From assembly GCF_019649055.1 (NCBI RefSeq), contig NW_026570241.1, positions 434,001 to 498,000 on the forward strand: 64,000 bases of DNA, in the 5' to 3' direction. Of the stretch, positions 12,710-24,908 are shown piece after piece (the first letter of the stretch is position 1; every line of letters starts with the position of its first letter). Source of the DNA: Paramacrobiotus metropolitanus. Lineage: Eukaryota > Tardigrada > Eutardigrada > Parachela > Macrobiotidae. Below the pieces are notes generated by a model. It saw only the letters and a program-made list of their open reading frames with translations. It did not search any database and had not been told where the DNA came from. Position numbers and translations under genes: made by a program.

Positions 12710-15700
12710 ATGCTTCCTGTGCGACCGACGCCATGGATTTCCTTCCTAAAGATGGTTTGGTTACTTACTTCGTTCATAATCATTCTTGACCTTAATGTTC
12801 AACGTGTGTCTGCTCTGCGACCTTTCCACCGACTGGATCCGATCCCTCGTCGAGATGAAGTTGGCGGAAACTGTTATCCGCAGACCGAATTTTCTTCCTA
12901 CGGCTGCCGGTGTCGTGACTTTGGAAAATCCTGCCAGGACATAGGAACCGCATGTATTTTGCCGGACATAATTGAACGCCAAAGGATGCAGAACTTCCGC
13001 ATTGGTGCTCCGTCGAATTTACTCTGGTGGATGATCGATGAGCTACGTTGTCTCTGTGTTTTTCCATATCGAAAGCATGATAGATTTAATCGATGTATGG
13101 TTATAAACGGGATACTAGGAAACCGAGACCGCAATCCTCCAGCAACGATTTTAACTACAACTTTGTTGACCACAGCAACTACAGCGTAAGTACAACAACA
13201 AAAAAATGCTCGAAATGAAGAAATTTATTAAAGCTAAATTTAAAGATGTAACAAACATTATAGCGGTAGCTTTCTTTGACGTAAACCTGCAATACTCAAA
13301 CGGCTTACGATGTGATCAAGCAGTTTAGAAATCCTGAATCCAAGCAACCGAACTTTCTGCAGCTCACAGAATACAACAATCCATATCACTTCCATTACAC
13401 CCGAGACGACGACAACAGCAGCTAAAACAGCAAAAAGAACAGAAGCAACAACAAGCACAATTACTACGCCTAAACCAACCATTAAACCAAGCAACACAAA
13501 TGCGACAACCACATGGGAAAGCAGCATCAGAACAGAAGCACCACCAGTAACTGTAACAAGCACCGAGACACCAGTGACCGGCAATCCCACCGAGACTCCA
13601 GTGACTGGCAATCCCACCGAGTCACCAGTGACCGGCAATCCCACCGAGACTCCAGTGACCGGCAATTCTACAGAGACACCAGTGACCGGCAATCCCACCG
13701 AGACTCCAGTGACCGGCAATCCCACCGAGACACCAGTGACTGGCAATCCCACCGAGACACCAGTGACCGGCAATCCCACCGAGACACCAGTGACCGGCAA
13801 TCCCACCGAGACACCAGTGACCGGCAATTCTACAGAGACACCAGTGACCGGCAATCCCACCGAGACTCCAGTGACCGGCAATCCCACAGAGACACCAGTA
13901 ACAGCCAATCCCACCGAGACTCCAGTGACTGGCAATCCCACCGAGACTCCAGTGACCGGCAATCCCACAGAGACCCCAGTAACAGCCAATCCCACCGAGA
14001 CTCCAGTGACTGGCAATCCCACCGAGACACCGGTGACCGGCAATCCCACCGAGACTCCATTGACCGGCAATTCTACAGAGACACCAGTAACAGCCAATCC
14101 CACCGAGATTCCAGTGACTGGCAATCCCACCGAGACACCAGTGACCGGCAATCCCACCGAGACTCCAGTGACCGGCAATCCCACAGAGACACCAGTAACA
14201 GCCAATCCCACCGAGACTCCAGTGACTGGCAATCCCACCGAGACTCCAGTGACCGGCAATCCCACAGAGACACCAGTAACAGCCAATCCCACCGAGACTC
14301 CAGTGACTGGCAATCCCACCGAGACACCAGTGACCGGCAATCCCACCGAGACTCCATTGACCGGCAATTCTACAGAGACACCAGTAACAGCCAATCGCAC
14401 CGAGACTCCAGTGACTGGCAATCCCACCGAGACACCAGTGACCGGCAATCCCACCGAGACTCCAGTGACCGGCAATCCCACAGAGACACCAGTAACAGCC
14501 AATCCCACCGAGACTGCAGTGACTGGCAATCCCACAGAGACCCCAGTAACAGCCAATCCCACCGAGACTCCAGTGACTGGCAATCCCACCGAGACTCCAG
14601 TGACTGCCAATCCCACCGAGACTCCAGTGACTGGCAATCCCACCGAGACACCAGTGACCAGCAATTCCACCGAGACTCCAGTGACTGGCAATCCCACCGA
14701 GACACCAGTGACCGGCAATCCCACCGAGACTCCAGTGACCGGCAATCCCACAGAGGCACCAGTAACAGCCAATCCCACCGAGACTCCAGTGACTGGCAAT
14801 CCCACCGAGACACCAGTGACCGGCAATCCCACCGAGACTCCAGTGACCGGCAATCCCACAGAGACACCAGTAACAGCCAATCTCACCGAGACTCCAGTGA
14901 CTGGCAATCCCACCGAGACACCAGTGACCGGCAATTCTACAGAGACACCAGTGACCGGCAATCCCACCGAGACTCCAGTGACCGGTATTCCCACCGAAAC
15001 ACCAATGACCGGCAATCCCACAGAGACACCAGTAACAGCCAATCCCACCGAGACTCCAGTGACTGGCAATCCCACCGAGACACCGGTGACCGGCAATCCC
15101 ACCGAGACTCCATTGACCGGCAATTCTACAGAGACACCAGTAACAGCCAATCCCACCGAGATTCCAGTGACTGGCAATCCCACCGAGACTCCAGTGACTG
15201 GCAATCCCACCGAGACTCCAGTGACCGGCAATCCCACAGAGACCCCAGTAACAGCCAATCCCACCGAGACTCCAGTGACTGGCAATCCCACCGAGACTCC
15301 AGTGACTGGCAATCCCACCGAGACTCCAGTGACTGGCAATCCCACCGAGACACCAGTGACCGGCAATTCCACCGAGACTCCAGTGACTGGCAATCCCACC
15401 GAGACACCAGTGACCGGCAATCCCACCGAGACTCCAGTGACCGGCAATCCCACAGAGGCACCAGTAACAGCCAATCCCACCGAGACTCCAGTGACTGGCA
15501 ATCCCACCGAGACACCAGTGACCGGCAATCCCACAGAGACACCAGTAACAGCCAATCTCACCGAGACTCCAGTGACTGGCAATCCCACCGAGACACCAGT
15601 GACCGGCAATCCCACCGAGACTCCAGTGACCGGCAATCCCACAGAGACACCAGTAACAGCCAGTCTCACCGAGACTCCAGTGACTGGCAATCCCACCGAG

Positions 15701-17952
15701 ACTCCAGTGACCGGCAATCCTACAGAGACACCAGTGACCGGCAATCCCACCGAGACTCCAGTGACCGGCAATCCCACTGAGACTCCAGTAACCGGCAATC
15801 CCACCGAGACTCCAGTGACTGGCAATCCCACCGAGACACCAGTGACCGGCAATCCCACCCAGACTCCAGTGACCGGCAATCCCACCGAGACACCAGTAAC
15901 CGGCAATCCCACCGAGACACCAGTTACCGGCAATCCCACCGAGACACCAGTGGCCGGCAATCCCACCGAGACACCAGTGACCGGCAATTCCACAGAGACG
16001 CCTGTGACAGGCAATCCCACGGAATCACCCGGGACCGGCAATCCCAGCGAAGCACCCGTAACTGGCACTGGCACCGAAATCAGCTCTGGCGATGTCACAA
16101 CGATTGTTGTTTCTCCTTTCTCTGTCAAATTTGCCCCATCGAATCCAGGCAGTGATTCTTCCCAAGCAATTCTGCTGTGTTATCCTCAAAGGAATTTCAC
16201 TGTCGCACTGCTGGAGGTCAGCCATGTATTATGAATTGATGTTTTCGAATTTTTTTGGACGGTATTTTTCCAGTATCATTGCTTTTTTGCTGCTATACTT
16301 TGCAGATTAGTGGTGGCATGGGGCCTTTTCGAATATCAAGTTTCGAGTCGTCAAATGGCTGCTACGGAGTGGAAGGCGTCGGAGCGGTCGAATTTTTAGG
16401 CGAAATGAAAACCAGTGCAACGGTACGTATTGTTGGTATATTAAAGGTACAGATATATTTTGTTCTCTGCTTTAGTACGTACGTTCATAAATTATGTACT
16501 TACAGTGGAGCTATCGTTGTATTCTTATAATCCGAGAAACAAAATATAAAGGGGAAGGCTCCGGACACCACCTTTCACAATGAAAGTCTCCCGATAACAC
16601 AGTCTAACTGTTTTTAATTTTAAAGCATACAACACCGTAATCTCGTGACACCACCACGGAAAAAATGCACACACCATTGCTGGCTCCAGACAGTGTGGGA
16701 GCCAGCAACAGTAGTGTCTGGCAGACACTACCATTTGCAAATTTGTCTCAGTTCAGTGATATTGTAGGGGAGATCACATCACCGTGTTCTTGAGGTCCGG
16801 TCCACGTTTTTACGTGCCACTCTCGAGTCTCGACCTTGGCACGCTTCCGTTATTGTGATCACACCCTCTAAAGTTTAAAGGATGCGCTCACAATAGCACA
16901 ATAAGCAGCAGAACGAGTGCGGCTAAATTTCGTCGCACTCATTCTGCTGCTTTACCAGCTTCATAAAGCTTAAGAAGCTTCAGCTTCAGAAGCTTCAGTA
17001 TTCGCTTTACCGAATTCGCTTGGTTAAGCTTCAGAATTCGCTTTACCTCAATGAAAGTCATCCCCCATTCCCTCATCGTTTTTCCGGAAAAGGAGCTTTT
17101 CTCGGGATCCTCTCCGTTGTGTCTTTCGTTTAGGTAGTTCTGTTTTAAAACTTTTAGCTCTAGTTTCTCTGAATAGACCATATAACGGCTTGTCCAACAA
17201 AAAAATATCACGTGTATATTTTTTCTAATGACTGGTTGGCCGGGAGCATACTTTCGGAATGCCCTTTGCAGACACTGTAGCGCTAATCAGTTGCATGCGC
17301 TACTGATCGCACGTATTAAACTATACACAGTGGATCAAGTCTCCAGAGTTAGATTCTGCTGAATTTGGTTACATATTTATGTGTTTTGCTAATTTACTGC
17401 AGGGATGGGACAATTGCTCATCCGGCAATTCCGATGAAGGTGGCTATATCATGATGGGTCAAGATGACACTGTGAATTTAGCCGTAACAGACTTGTCCAA
17501 TCCTCCGCAAGAGATTGCCCTTCAGTTGAAAGTATGTTGGACTGTAATAAGTTAGTAATCAGGGATGGCTAAAACTTTCTCCTTTTGGCCGGGGCCGGTT
17601 CCAGTCGCTACGTTTAAACCGGAACCGGTTATATATTTCCGCGTTTTGGATGGATTAGAAAACCTTCACTGCGCTCTGGTCGATCAATGCTGAATTTACA
17701 TAATTCACGGAGTTTCCTGATGTCTGAGCAGCTGTTTGTGAATTTTCTTAGGTTCATATTCCGCAGGTAGACGATCCGGACAATGAATGGGACATGAGTA
17801 ACTATCGATGTGATCCGAATAAAGGTTACAACTTTCACGGTCAAGGTGAAGCAAAAAACTTGTTACGGCAAAAAAGTGCGATGCCCGCATCAAATTCGTT
17901 CTTACCGGAAAGTAAGCGTCCAAAACGGCTCAAGCGTAAACGTCGTTTATAA
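12710..17952 (+). CDS. Giant repeat mucin-like protein, paralogue 3
   Basis: Exons 12710-13185, 13363-16216, 16306-16422, 17403-17531 and 17752-17952 give 1258 residues. The N-terminal domain has the paralogue motifs YGCRC, GTAC and LRCLC, with a signal peptide starting at ATG 12710 or, more likely, 12752. Exon 2 codes a Thr-rich linker and about 90 copies of a 9-residue unit (PVTGNPTET), then CYPQRNFTVA. The following exons match paralogues 1 and 2 (exon 3 is again 117 bases; GCYG, MMGQDDTV, YRCDPN), and the protein ends in a strongly basic tail. It is a secreted mucin by composition. The phase-2 join at 13185/13363 keeps the repeat frame open. Intron 3 is large (980 bases) and holds repeats. 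Confidence 0.75.
13570..16030 (+). repeat. 27-bp coding minisatellite, about 90 copies
   Basis: A tandem array with a 27-base unit coding PVTGNPTET, inside exon 2 of the mucin-like gene. Units differ mainly at synonymous sites and at two replacement sites: GGC or GCC (Gly/Ala, often with GTA rather than GTG before it) and CCC or TCT/TCC (Pro/Ser). The variants recur in blocks, for example runs spanning several units that reappear near 14040 and 15080, which points to higher-order duplication. Because the unit is a multiple of three, two other frames also stay open over long distances. Confidence 0.95.
16423..17402. repeat. Intron 3 of repeat mucin with hairpins
   Basis: This 980-base intron holds an imperfect inverted repeat, 16904-16920 with 16934-16951 (arms reading GCAGCAGAACGAGTGCG and its near complement). 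It also has a smaller inverted repeat at 16681-16703 (TGGCTCC / GGAGCCA) and a run of degenerate AAGCTTCAG units at 16965-17050. These look like the remains of a transposable element, but no terminal repeats or target duplications could be defined. Confidence 0.45.
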
Positions 17953-19010
17953 CTGGATCGTAGCACTACATTGCACGGCGTACTGTGCAAGATTGCAATT
18001 GAACAGAGTACGCACTGTATTTGTAGACCCATTTGTTGTCTGCGAATTGTACCTAAATTGTTAGTTCATCGAAATTTTCAAAATCTTTAGTTTTGTTCTA
18101 GTAATTTTAAGATTTGTTTGATTCTTTGGGCTGTTTAAGGAGTTTCATCGTATTTCTTTGGAGTTTCGTATGTTCCTCCATTAAGGATTGGTTTTCCTTA
18201 CCATAATGTACTGACAACCATTTTTGGGAATGCAGGAAACGAGAACTTAGCTCGCTTCGCCTCATTCTATCTGTTCCATTATCGATTCTCCATCAAATTC
18301 CGTTTCGAGAACGAGAAGTAAAGAGGAGCTGTATCGCAAAGTTAGATGTTATTATTATAAAAAAGCGTTTGTAGGTAAAAGTGTACTGTACTGTACTGTG
18401 CCCATAGTACAAATTAGTACCCACAGTACTGTACAAAATACAAATTACCCATAGACCGTAGTACAAATTAATAGGAAATCTTTTTTTTATTTTTCCGCAT
18501 TTATTCCTAGCCAATCTACGGGCCTACATGTATGTAGTTTCCGCAAAAAGCGTTTCGAAGGAATTTTGTCACGAGGTGGAACATGAGACCGACAGAGCTA
18601 TTATTGCAGAAAATAGTGGACAGAAAAATGTTGCTATTGCATTGAACAACTATTTATTTTAGCACAACTGATGTTGCACTGAACAATTTTGTACTTTCTG
18701 TGTAAACAATTACAAATCTAACCACTTTGCAGCGTAAACGTTTTCTCATCACCAAAATTTCGAGGAACACGGTGCACAGATCATAGTTATAAAAATTCAA
18801 ATTAAAATGCATCAATGTGGTCCGATGTGTTCAAAGTCTGCTCGTCTGTTTATACACAACTTTATTGGCTTACAGTTATAGAAATGTGCGTAGCAGTGCT
18901 TTGCTACTTTAGTATGTGCGCCGACAACTTGTCGGCGACAAGTGCCCGAGCCGCTACAATAGCATCGAATCCGGCGTTAGTACGTTACTGCTCAATTGTG
19001 GCTTATTAAT
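17953..19010. other. Spacer between convergent genes
   Basis: No gene supported. It lies between the 3' end of the plus-strand mucin gene and the 3' end of the minus-strand plexin-like gene. A short region around 18380-18470 is enriched in GTAC and AGTACAAATTA words. Small open frames here lack any motif. Confidence 0.5.
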
Positions 19011-22000
19011 TTAGGGAACCACAGTCACAGGCAGCGCCACTTCCTCGTCCTCGGAATCTTGGCTGTTGTGGCGTTGCACCTGGTACTTCGAGTATTGATA
19101 CTGAATCAGTACACTTCTGCTCCGCAAAATATCTAGAATTCTGCTGCAGGATTTTGTTCCCATACATTCCGGATATTTGCCTTGGAATCTTTGTACGATA
19201 ACACGATTTTCCTTGCGTACTCGAAGGTATTTCACAAGGTACACCACGATCAAACTGGACAATACAATCAGTACAATAATCAGAGTAACTAATATGATGT
19301 GATCCATGCTTTCTTTGGGCTTTGTAGCACCGGGCTTGTAGTGTGGCAGAGGTTTTTGAGTATGTAGAACCGTTGTCTTTGAGTTTAAAGTTATGCGAGG
19401 GTCGTTTTGAATAAAGCCTGAAGCGGTGGCAGACGTCCCAGATAACTTTCGTAAAAATTGTGGATTGCGTGTCGGCTGCATAAGCGACTGGAATGGATTG
19501 ACACACCTTTCGTTACTAGTAGTGATGCTTTCGAGCCAAAGTTCTTTAGTACTCGTCTTGTTGCGAAGCTTGCAGGTCTGAATGACAGAGCATCTAACAG
19601 AAAAATTAAATTAGCTCTGATAGCGAAAGTCGGCTGACCTGAGCGCTTTCAAAATGTTCAAAATATATCGCAAATGTTGAACGTTTTTGGTTGCTGAGAA
19701 AATTTTGGTATCCCGCCATTTGTCGACGGAAACTTATCGACCGTCGCTAAGTCGAATGAGCACGATGTCGACCGCCAGAAACTCGACCTAACGCCTTGCC
19801 AAGCATCTTAATTTTGATAGGTTTATTAGACTTTTTTTGATAGGTTTATTAGACTTTGTTATGGCTTTTAGATGTTTTAGGCTTCGTAGGTTTTTAGTTT
19901 TCTTATTTTTTCTTGGGTTGATTCTTAGGTTTAGTCTTAGATTTTAGATTACAAAATGCTCTTTACAACAAAATATAAAACAAAGTGTTAACAGTTCCTG
20001 CTTCACCGGGTACCTCTCGAGTTAAATACTGTTTAGATTAGTTAGTTTTTCTCATTTTGTATTTCACTCAATTTTTACCCTCTCGTGGCGGTCGTCTTTC
20101 TGGGGTCGACCTGTGACGGCCGACGAAGTCCTTGTCGGCATAAAGTCGTTGAGCTGTTAGTCTTAAGGTGCATGCAAGTTATAACATCGTTTGACCAATA
20201 CTTCATCTGCTACTGTGCAGCAAGGACTGTTGCTTTTTTAAGAAGTTGTGGGATGCAGCGATCTACTGTAAGTTCGTACAGTAGATCGCTGTACGAACTT
20301 ACAGTAGCCCCTCATCGACCTGACTACAAGACGGAGTCCTGCATGTTGTTCGATGCAGTTTGTCCAGTACCGAGTACGGGGAAAGCAGCAGCCTCTGATC
20401 GAGCAGGGAACCTTGATCAAGCCGGTATGGTGCGGTACTAGAATACGTCTTTACTTCGAAACCATGCCGAGGCAATGCCGAGGTCGATCTACATGCCAAT
20501 TTACATGCCTTGCCGAGGCAATTTACATTTTTGTTTGAAACAGATGAATTACGATAAGCAATACGAACCGGTTGGTTGCAGGACACCATCCACAAGGAGC
20601 ATCAGCGGCCATCAAACAAACTGAGCAGTTGACGTATTGTGCGCATTTGTTCACATTCAACAGAGCAATCTGCAAAACCCTAAAGGTCACTAGTATGCAA
20701 TGTTTGATATTGTTTTGGAGGTCCCGACAAGCGCCGTAAATTGCAAGTAAGACGATCAAACTCTTTTACTCATGTTTTACAAAGGAAACGACGTTCACGT
20801 TATTGCAATTATTAATATAACCGCGCACTAATTGCTGTTAATCAGACAGCGATGAAAAAATGAATAGTAATTTACCATTGATTCTGTGCCGACATAGATT
20901 TCGCTTCTGTTTCCATTGGGAGTCATCGCCGTAATAATAGAAACTTTCTTGTCTCTACTGTCGGAAGATTCATTTCTCCCAAAATCGCTATCTAGCAGTG
21001 ACTGAGCCGGTGCCGTATTATTAAATAGCGGGAGCCATATCTGCTGAATATCAACGATGGAAGTTATAGGTATAGGAAATTTTGCAGGCTCTGTAACAAA
21101 TTACTATCTTATCCGAATCGTACTATTTTAATTTGCTCTCGTTGTTGCACAAGAAGGACTTCATCTCCATCAACCGTCATATTGTAAAGCTTTTCGCCAC
21201 GTGAGGTAAACGGCTTCGAGGCTCCAACTTGTTGCCACGACTTTAAAAGAGCGAAGCAGGATATGTAATATGAGGTGAATATCTATGCAACATTCAAGAG
21301 TTTAACCTTACTTGATTGAAATTATTGTCACCCGTTGGGCGATATTCACAAACGACCGAAAGGCGAGTTTTATCCGAGCTCGTAGCATTTTTTTGCAGCA
21401 CGTATGTTACGTACAAGGAGCTGGAAGGGATTATCCTTTGGACGTACAAAGCGGCAGTAACTTCAGTGAACGTGAGAGAACCACCAGCAAATCTTGGAAC
21501 TTTACATAGAAGTTTAATGACGAACTCAGTGGAACAGTCATTCGGCATATTGTACCAAAGCTCTGTGTCACCGTTTTCAGAACGGACTATGTACACGGTA
21601 TAGTTGCCCATAGGAAATTTGTAGAGAATATTGTTCCCCATTCGGTCGGAGCAGTTCACCTTCTCGTGCATGGGGATGGCATTGAACGTTGTGTTATCGA
21701 TTGCTGCGGCGTTGTTAGCCAAATCCGCGGTTAAACAGCTATAGCGGGGAGACGTCAATCTGGATGTAAAATGTGCAGTACCATTTTGTGTCAACTCCTG
21801 AAAATATATAACCGATTTTAGCTGCGTTGATGTTGTTAGGGGTATGAAGGAGACCTAAACAATATATTCAAACCTGGGCTAATGTTGTTCCAAGAAAATT
21901 GAGATTCTCGTCGAAATGGGTAATGTTTGCTCCAGTTCGTACATATACCATACCCGTTTCAAAATCTTTGACAAAGCAGTTAACGCGGTTCATAAAATTT

Positions 22001-22086
22001 ACTGACCGTATAACCAGACTGTTAACCGGTTGCATTTGACTTGCAGCAAAATCCATAATAATAGTACAAATTAGTGCGGAACGCAT
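19011..22086 (-). CDS. Reduced plexin/semaphorin-like receptor A
   Basis: Minus-strand exons 22086-21874, 21797-21312, 21240-21124, 21043-20876, 20669-20569 and 19593-19011 give 555 residues. After a short hydrophobic N-terminus, exon 1 has a blade-like GMVYVRTGANITHFD segment as at the start of plexin sema domains. Exon 2 ends in SLYVTYV and LSVVCEYR, as in the sema lCvy region, and exons 3-4 hold EVLLVQQREQIKIV and EIYVGTESM. Exon 5 and the start of exon 6 form a PSI module: CAQYVNCSVCL, CGWC, then CSVIQTC. A linker, one transmembrane helix and a tail of about 80 residues rich in basic residues follow. IPT domains and the plexin RasGAP region are absent. The sema region is only about 330 residues. 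Role as a surface receptor is inferred. Confidence 0.7.
20256..20307. repeat. Perfect 19-bp inverted repeat in intron 5
   Basis: CTACTGTAAGTTCGTACAG at 20263-20281 is repeated as its exact reverse complement at 20289-20307, with a 7-base loop. A second 13-bp inverted repeat (CAGCGATCTACTG at 20256-20268 against 20279-20291) overlaps it, so two alternative hairpins compete for the same bases. It lies in the intron between the PSI exon and the last exon of the minus-strand plexin-like gene. Confidence 0.85.
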
Positions 22087-24055
22087 TATTCTCCACAAGA
22101 ATGAGGCACCGTGTAGAACTTCGTATGCGAATTTTCGTGCTGGTTTAATGCAGGTCTGGTCTTGACATTTGTACAGCCGTAAGGTAAACGGGAAGGCAGC
22201 GTACTGAGGGCACAAATCATGTTCCAAGTAATTACAAAAGGACGGCGGTCTTGTGCACCAACAAGGTTTTGAGGGTTCAAACATGGTCGCTCGAAAGGAT
22301 TGATACTACACTTACACATTTAAAAGAATAAGCTCGTATGGTTGCGATGATTAGGGTGTTATAACAGGGCATTTAGTTGCATTAATTTTGTTTTGCGGAC
22401 CCGATTAGGATACTCCAAATGGGAGCTTTAGTAATTTATATAAGTATGCAAATGCAGCGCTCCGCTATGCCGGTTATGGTAAACATCGGGTAAGGCATAA
22501 GGTGATAAAAAGCGAGACTAAAATATTGATTAGGTGCTACTACCTGTTTACAATTTTCGATATGCGCTAGGTAGGGCTATTGAGTCTACTGTTAACGAAC
22601 TAGGCACGGTAAGGTAAGCGATTTAACCTTATTATTTCACATTCGCATCACGCGCTGACCACGCTCTTCGTAGCCGTGGGTGACACAACCAACCAATAAA
22701 ACCTTGTAAATCCATTAAAACGTACAGATAGTACGTTGTAATAAACGGAGGTTTTATCAACAGTGGGACTGCATACCGGTACGTTCTTTACGCGCTCGAT
22801 AAGGTCCGCTGACGAGTCGAAAAGATACTAGGCACTAGGCAGTAATAATGGTGTCGTTACGCAAATAAAACAAATCGTAATAGAAAGATGCCAGAGGATA
22901 CACATGCGAAAGGATACACATGCAAAAGCGTTATTACGTATACATACCACACTTAATTTAGCACGAAAATTACGAGTACAACAGTTTTTCTGGTTAAGAC
23001 AGAATGCAAGCCATGCGCAAACGGTTTAAAAGTAAAGATACGCAACACGGTAACTGTATAGGTCACTAGGCGCCTCACTTGGTCAAACTGAAACATTTGT
23101 TCTTTTAAAATATGCTATACTAATAGAATAACTAAAATGTCTGTTAAAATTGGAACGGTATACCTTCGGTTCTTTAAGATTAATAACTGCTGGTTGCAAC
23201 GTCAGCACGATTCCACTTTTCTTATCGACAGCCGAATTATGGTCAAATAGGTTATGCTGTACAGTCTGCACTGGATTCAATGATTTCCATACTTGAAGTA
23301 CTTGTTTGAGTCCTTTCGGTCTAATTCTCCGCTTTAACTATTTGTTCACGTCGGAAACAAGTAGAAACCTCGCCTTATCTGGTGTTCGTTCGCCGCACAT
23401 ACGCATTGCACCTGATTATCTTATCGCATCACTTCTGTTTGCTCATAAGTAGTCAACGGTCAAAGATATTAGTGCGTTCTCGAGAATTGTAAACAACTTC
23501 CAGTAAATTTGATTTGGCAGCTAGTAGCATGCACATAATTAGTTCTTATAAAAACTCATTATCAACCGCTGAGATTCATGTTTTCTTTCCTGTTCAGCAG
23601 CTGTTAAGCACGTCTGTGCAAACGTACCTGTACGTAAACAGCTCTTTACCAGTATAGGTACAGTGTTTCAGAAACTCAGTAAGTTGTCAAAAATTACTGG
23701 AATCGTGCCCATATTTATTGTGATCTTCTAGGGAGAGCAAATAAATTACAGTCTAGACGTCGAGCTTGTCCCAGTCAACTGTTGATATCCGCCATATCAT
23801 ACGTGGGTATATGCAGCTCGAATAGGTGTACATAAAACGGCGGTAACACAGGGGTATGAATTTTCAACTGTTCTACGGTAGAACTTCTATTGTATTCAAA
23901 CTTGCAGTTTTTCACAAGCAGCAGTACTGCACTAATTAGCAAGCCACATTAAACTGCATTAGTATTTTGTCAGTTATTTGTAGGATCGCTTGCAGTCTAT
24001 CAGTTCGAGGTGCCACGGTACCGGTGAACGATTTGGATTTGAAATCTTAGTGAAA
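22087..24055. other. Divergent intergenic region, no gene seen
   Basis: About 2 kb between a minus-strand plexin-like gene and a plus-strand Ig-like gene that start in opposite directions. Open frames such as 22284-22087 (upstream of the chosen start, same frame) and 23083-23280 have no domain or splice support. Promoters for both genes should lie here. Confidence 0.5.
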
Positions 24056-24908
24056 ATGAACACTTTATCGAAATTACCGAATAATTTTCTCGGTTTGACT
24101 GCATTTTTTGTCATGGGAATGATTTCTGAATTTCGATGTAATGACGCAGATTGTGGTAATCTGCGGTCGTGATAGAGCATACCCATTATGAATGCTTACA
24201 GCCGGAAGAAATGGAGATCTGGTGTGAGTCGCATTCGTTTCCGGTTGCCCCGCGGTCTGTGACATTCACCAAAATTTTCCAAGGAACCAAATCGACGCTC
24301 AGGCGCAACAAATCAACTGATATTATTACGAAAACGTACGCGACAAAGAACGGTGTTTGCCAAATGGTTCCTGCTCTGCCAGCTTTGGACGGATCGAAAA
24401 TCAGTATAGCCGTTGTGGCACTGGATAGAAGTTGCAACGGTTTGTATTCTTGTTATCATGCTGCTCAGGGACATGCCCGAAGCTGGCTCCTTAACGTGAC
24501 CAATATTTCTTGCGATCCGGCAACCATCAAATTAGACAGCAAAAAAATTTTGGTTCCAACAGAACTTTTCTACCCAAACAACGCTTCACTTCGTGCCGAT
24601 GACAATCTTGACCAGAGGATCGAAATAACCCCATTTCCGGTTGAACAAAATAAACCGAAAAATGGTGAGGTAGTTTCAGCGCAAAAGGTTACTTGCTGGT
24701 TAACGCTTGTTTGATTTGTTGGTTTTAATATTAAATTGTCTGATTAGGAGGCGGTATTCAAAAGTTGGCGCCATGGATAGTTGCCGGAATCGTCGGAAGT
24801 GCTTTGCTTGTCGCTGGTATCGTGTTTGTTACAATGAAACATCGTCGGCAGCGCAGAGCTGTCCAGCAGAATGCACAATATGTACTTACTGTGCGTTATG
24901 AAGTGTGA
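24056..24908 (+). pseudogene. Ig-like membrane protein gene with a frameshift
   Basis: ATG 24056 opens a signal-peptide-like segment that runs to a TGA at 24170-24172. The family domain continues in a second frame from about 24160: THYECLQPEEMEIWC, then NGLYSCYHAAQGHARSW, to a phase-1 donor after 24664. Exon 2 (24748-24908) adds a transmembrane helix and a 24-residue tail with RRQRR and a Tyr-rich end (QYVLTVRYEV). The two frames must join near 24157-24169: the second frame has a TAA at 24157-24159 and no intron of credible length fits there. Compared with the 29988 gene, the reading is short by one base. It may be a fresh pseudogene or an assembly error; everything else looks intact. Confidence 0.6.

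Noticed and set aside
14073-15542. Several minus-strand frames rich in SRWDCRSLE
   Set aside because: Third shadow frame of the minisatellite.
13513-15780. 755-codon plus-strand frame (repeats of SDRQSHRDT)
   Set aside because: A shadow frame of the same repeat array; it does not connect in phase to the Cys-rich head or the conserved C-terminal exons.
13570-16030. CRISPR array
   Set aside because: The repeats are directly adjacent without unique spacers, are coding, and lie in a eukaryotic gene.
13258-16128. 956-codon open frame on the minus strand (repeats of GVSVGLPVT)
   Set aside because: It is the complement of the 27-base minisatellite. A unit divisible by three keeps other frames open by chance; it has no signal peptide, and the plus-strand frame joins cleanly to flanking exons of a known paralogue pattern.
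19006-19506. Second minus-strand frame overlapping the last exon of receptor A
   Set aside because: Same region in another frame; only the 19593-19011 frame continues the PSI cysteines and codes the membrane helix.
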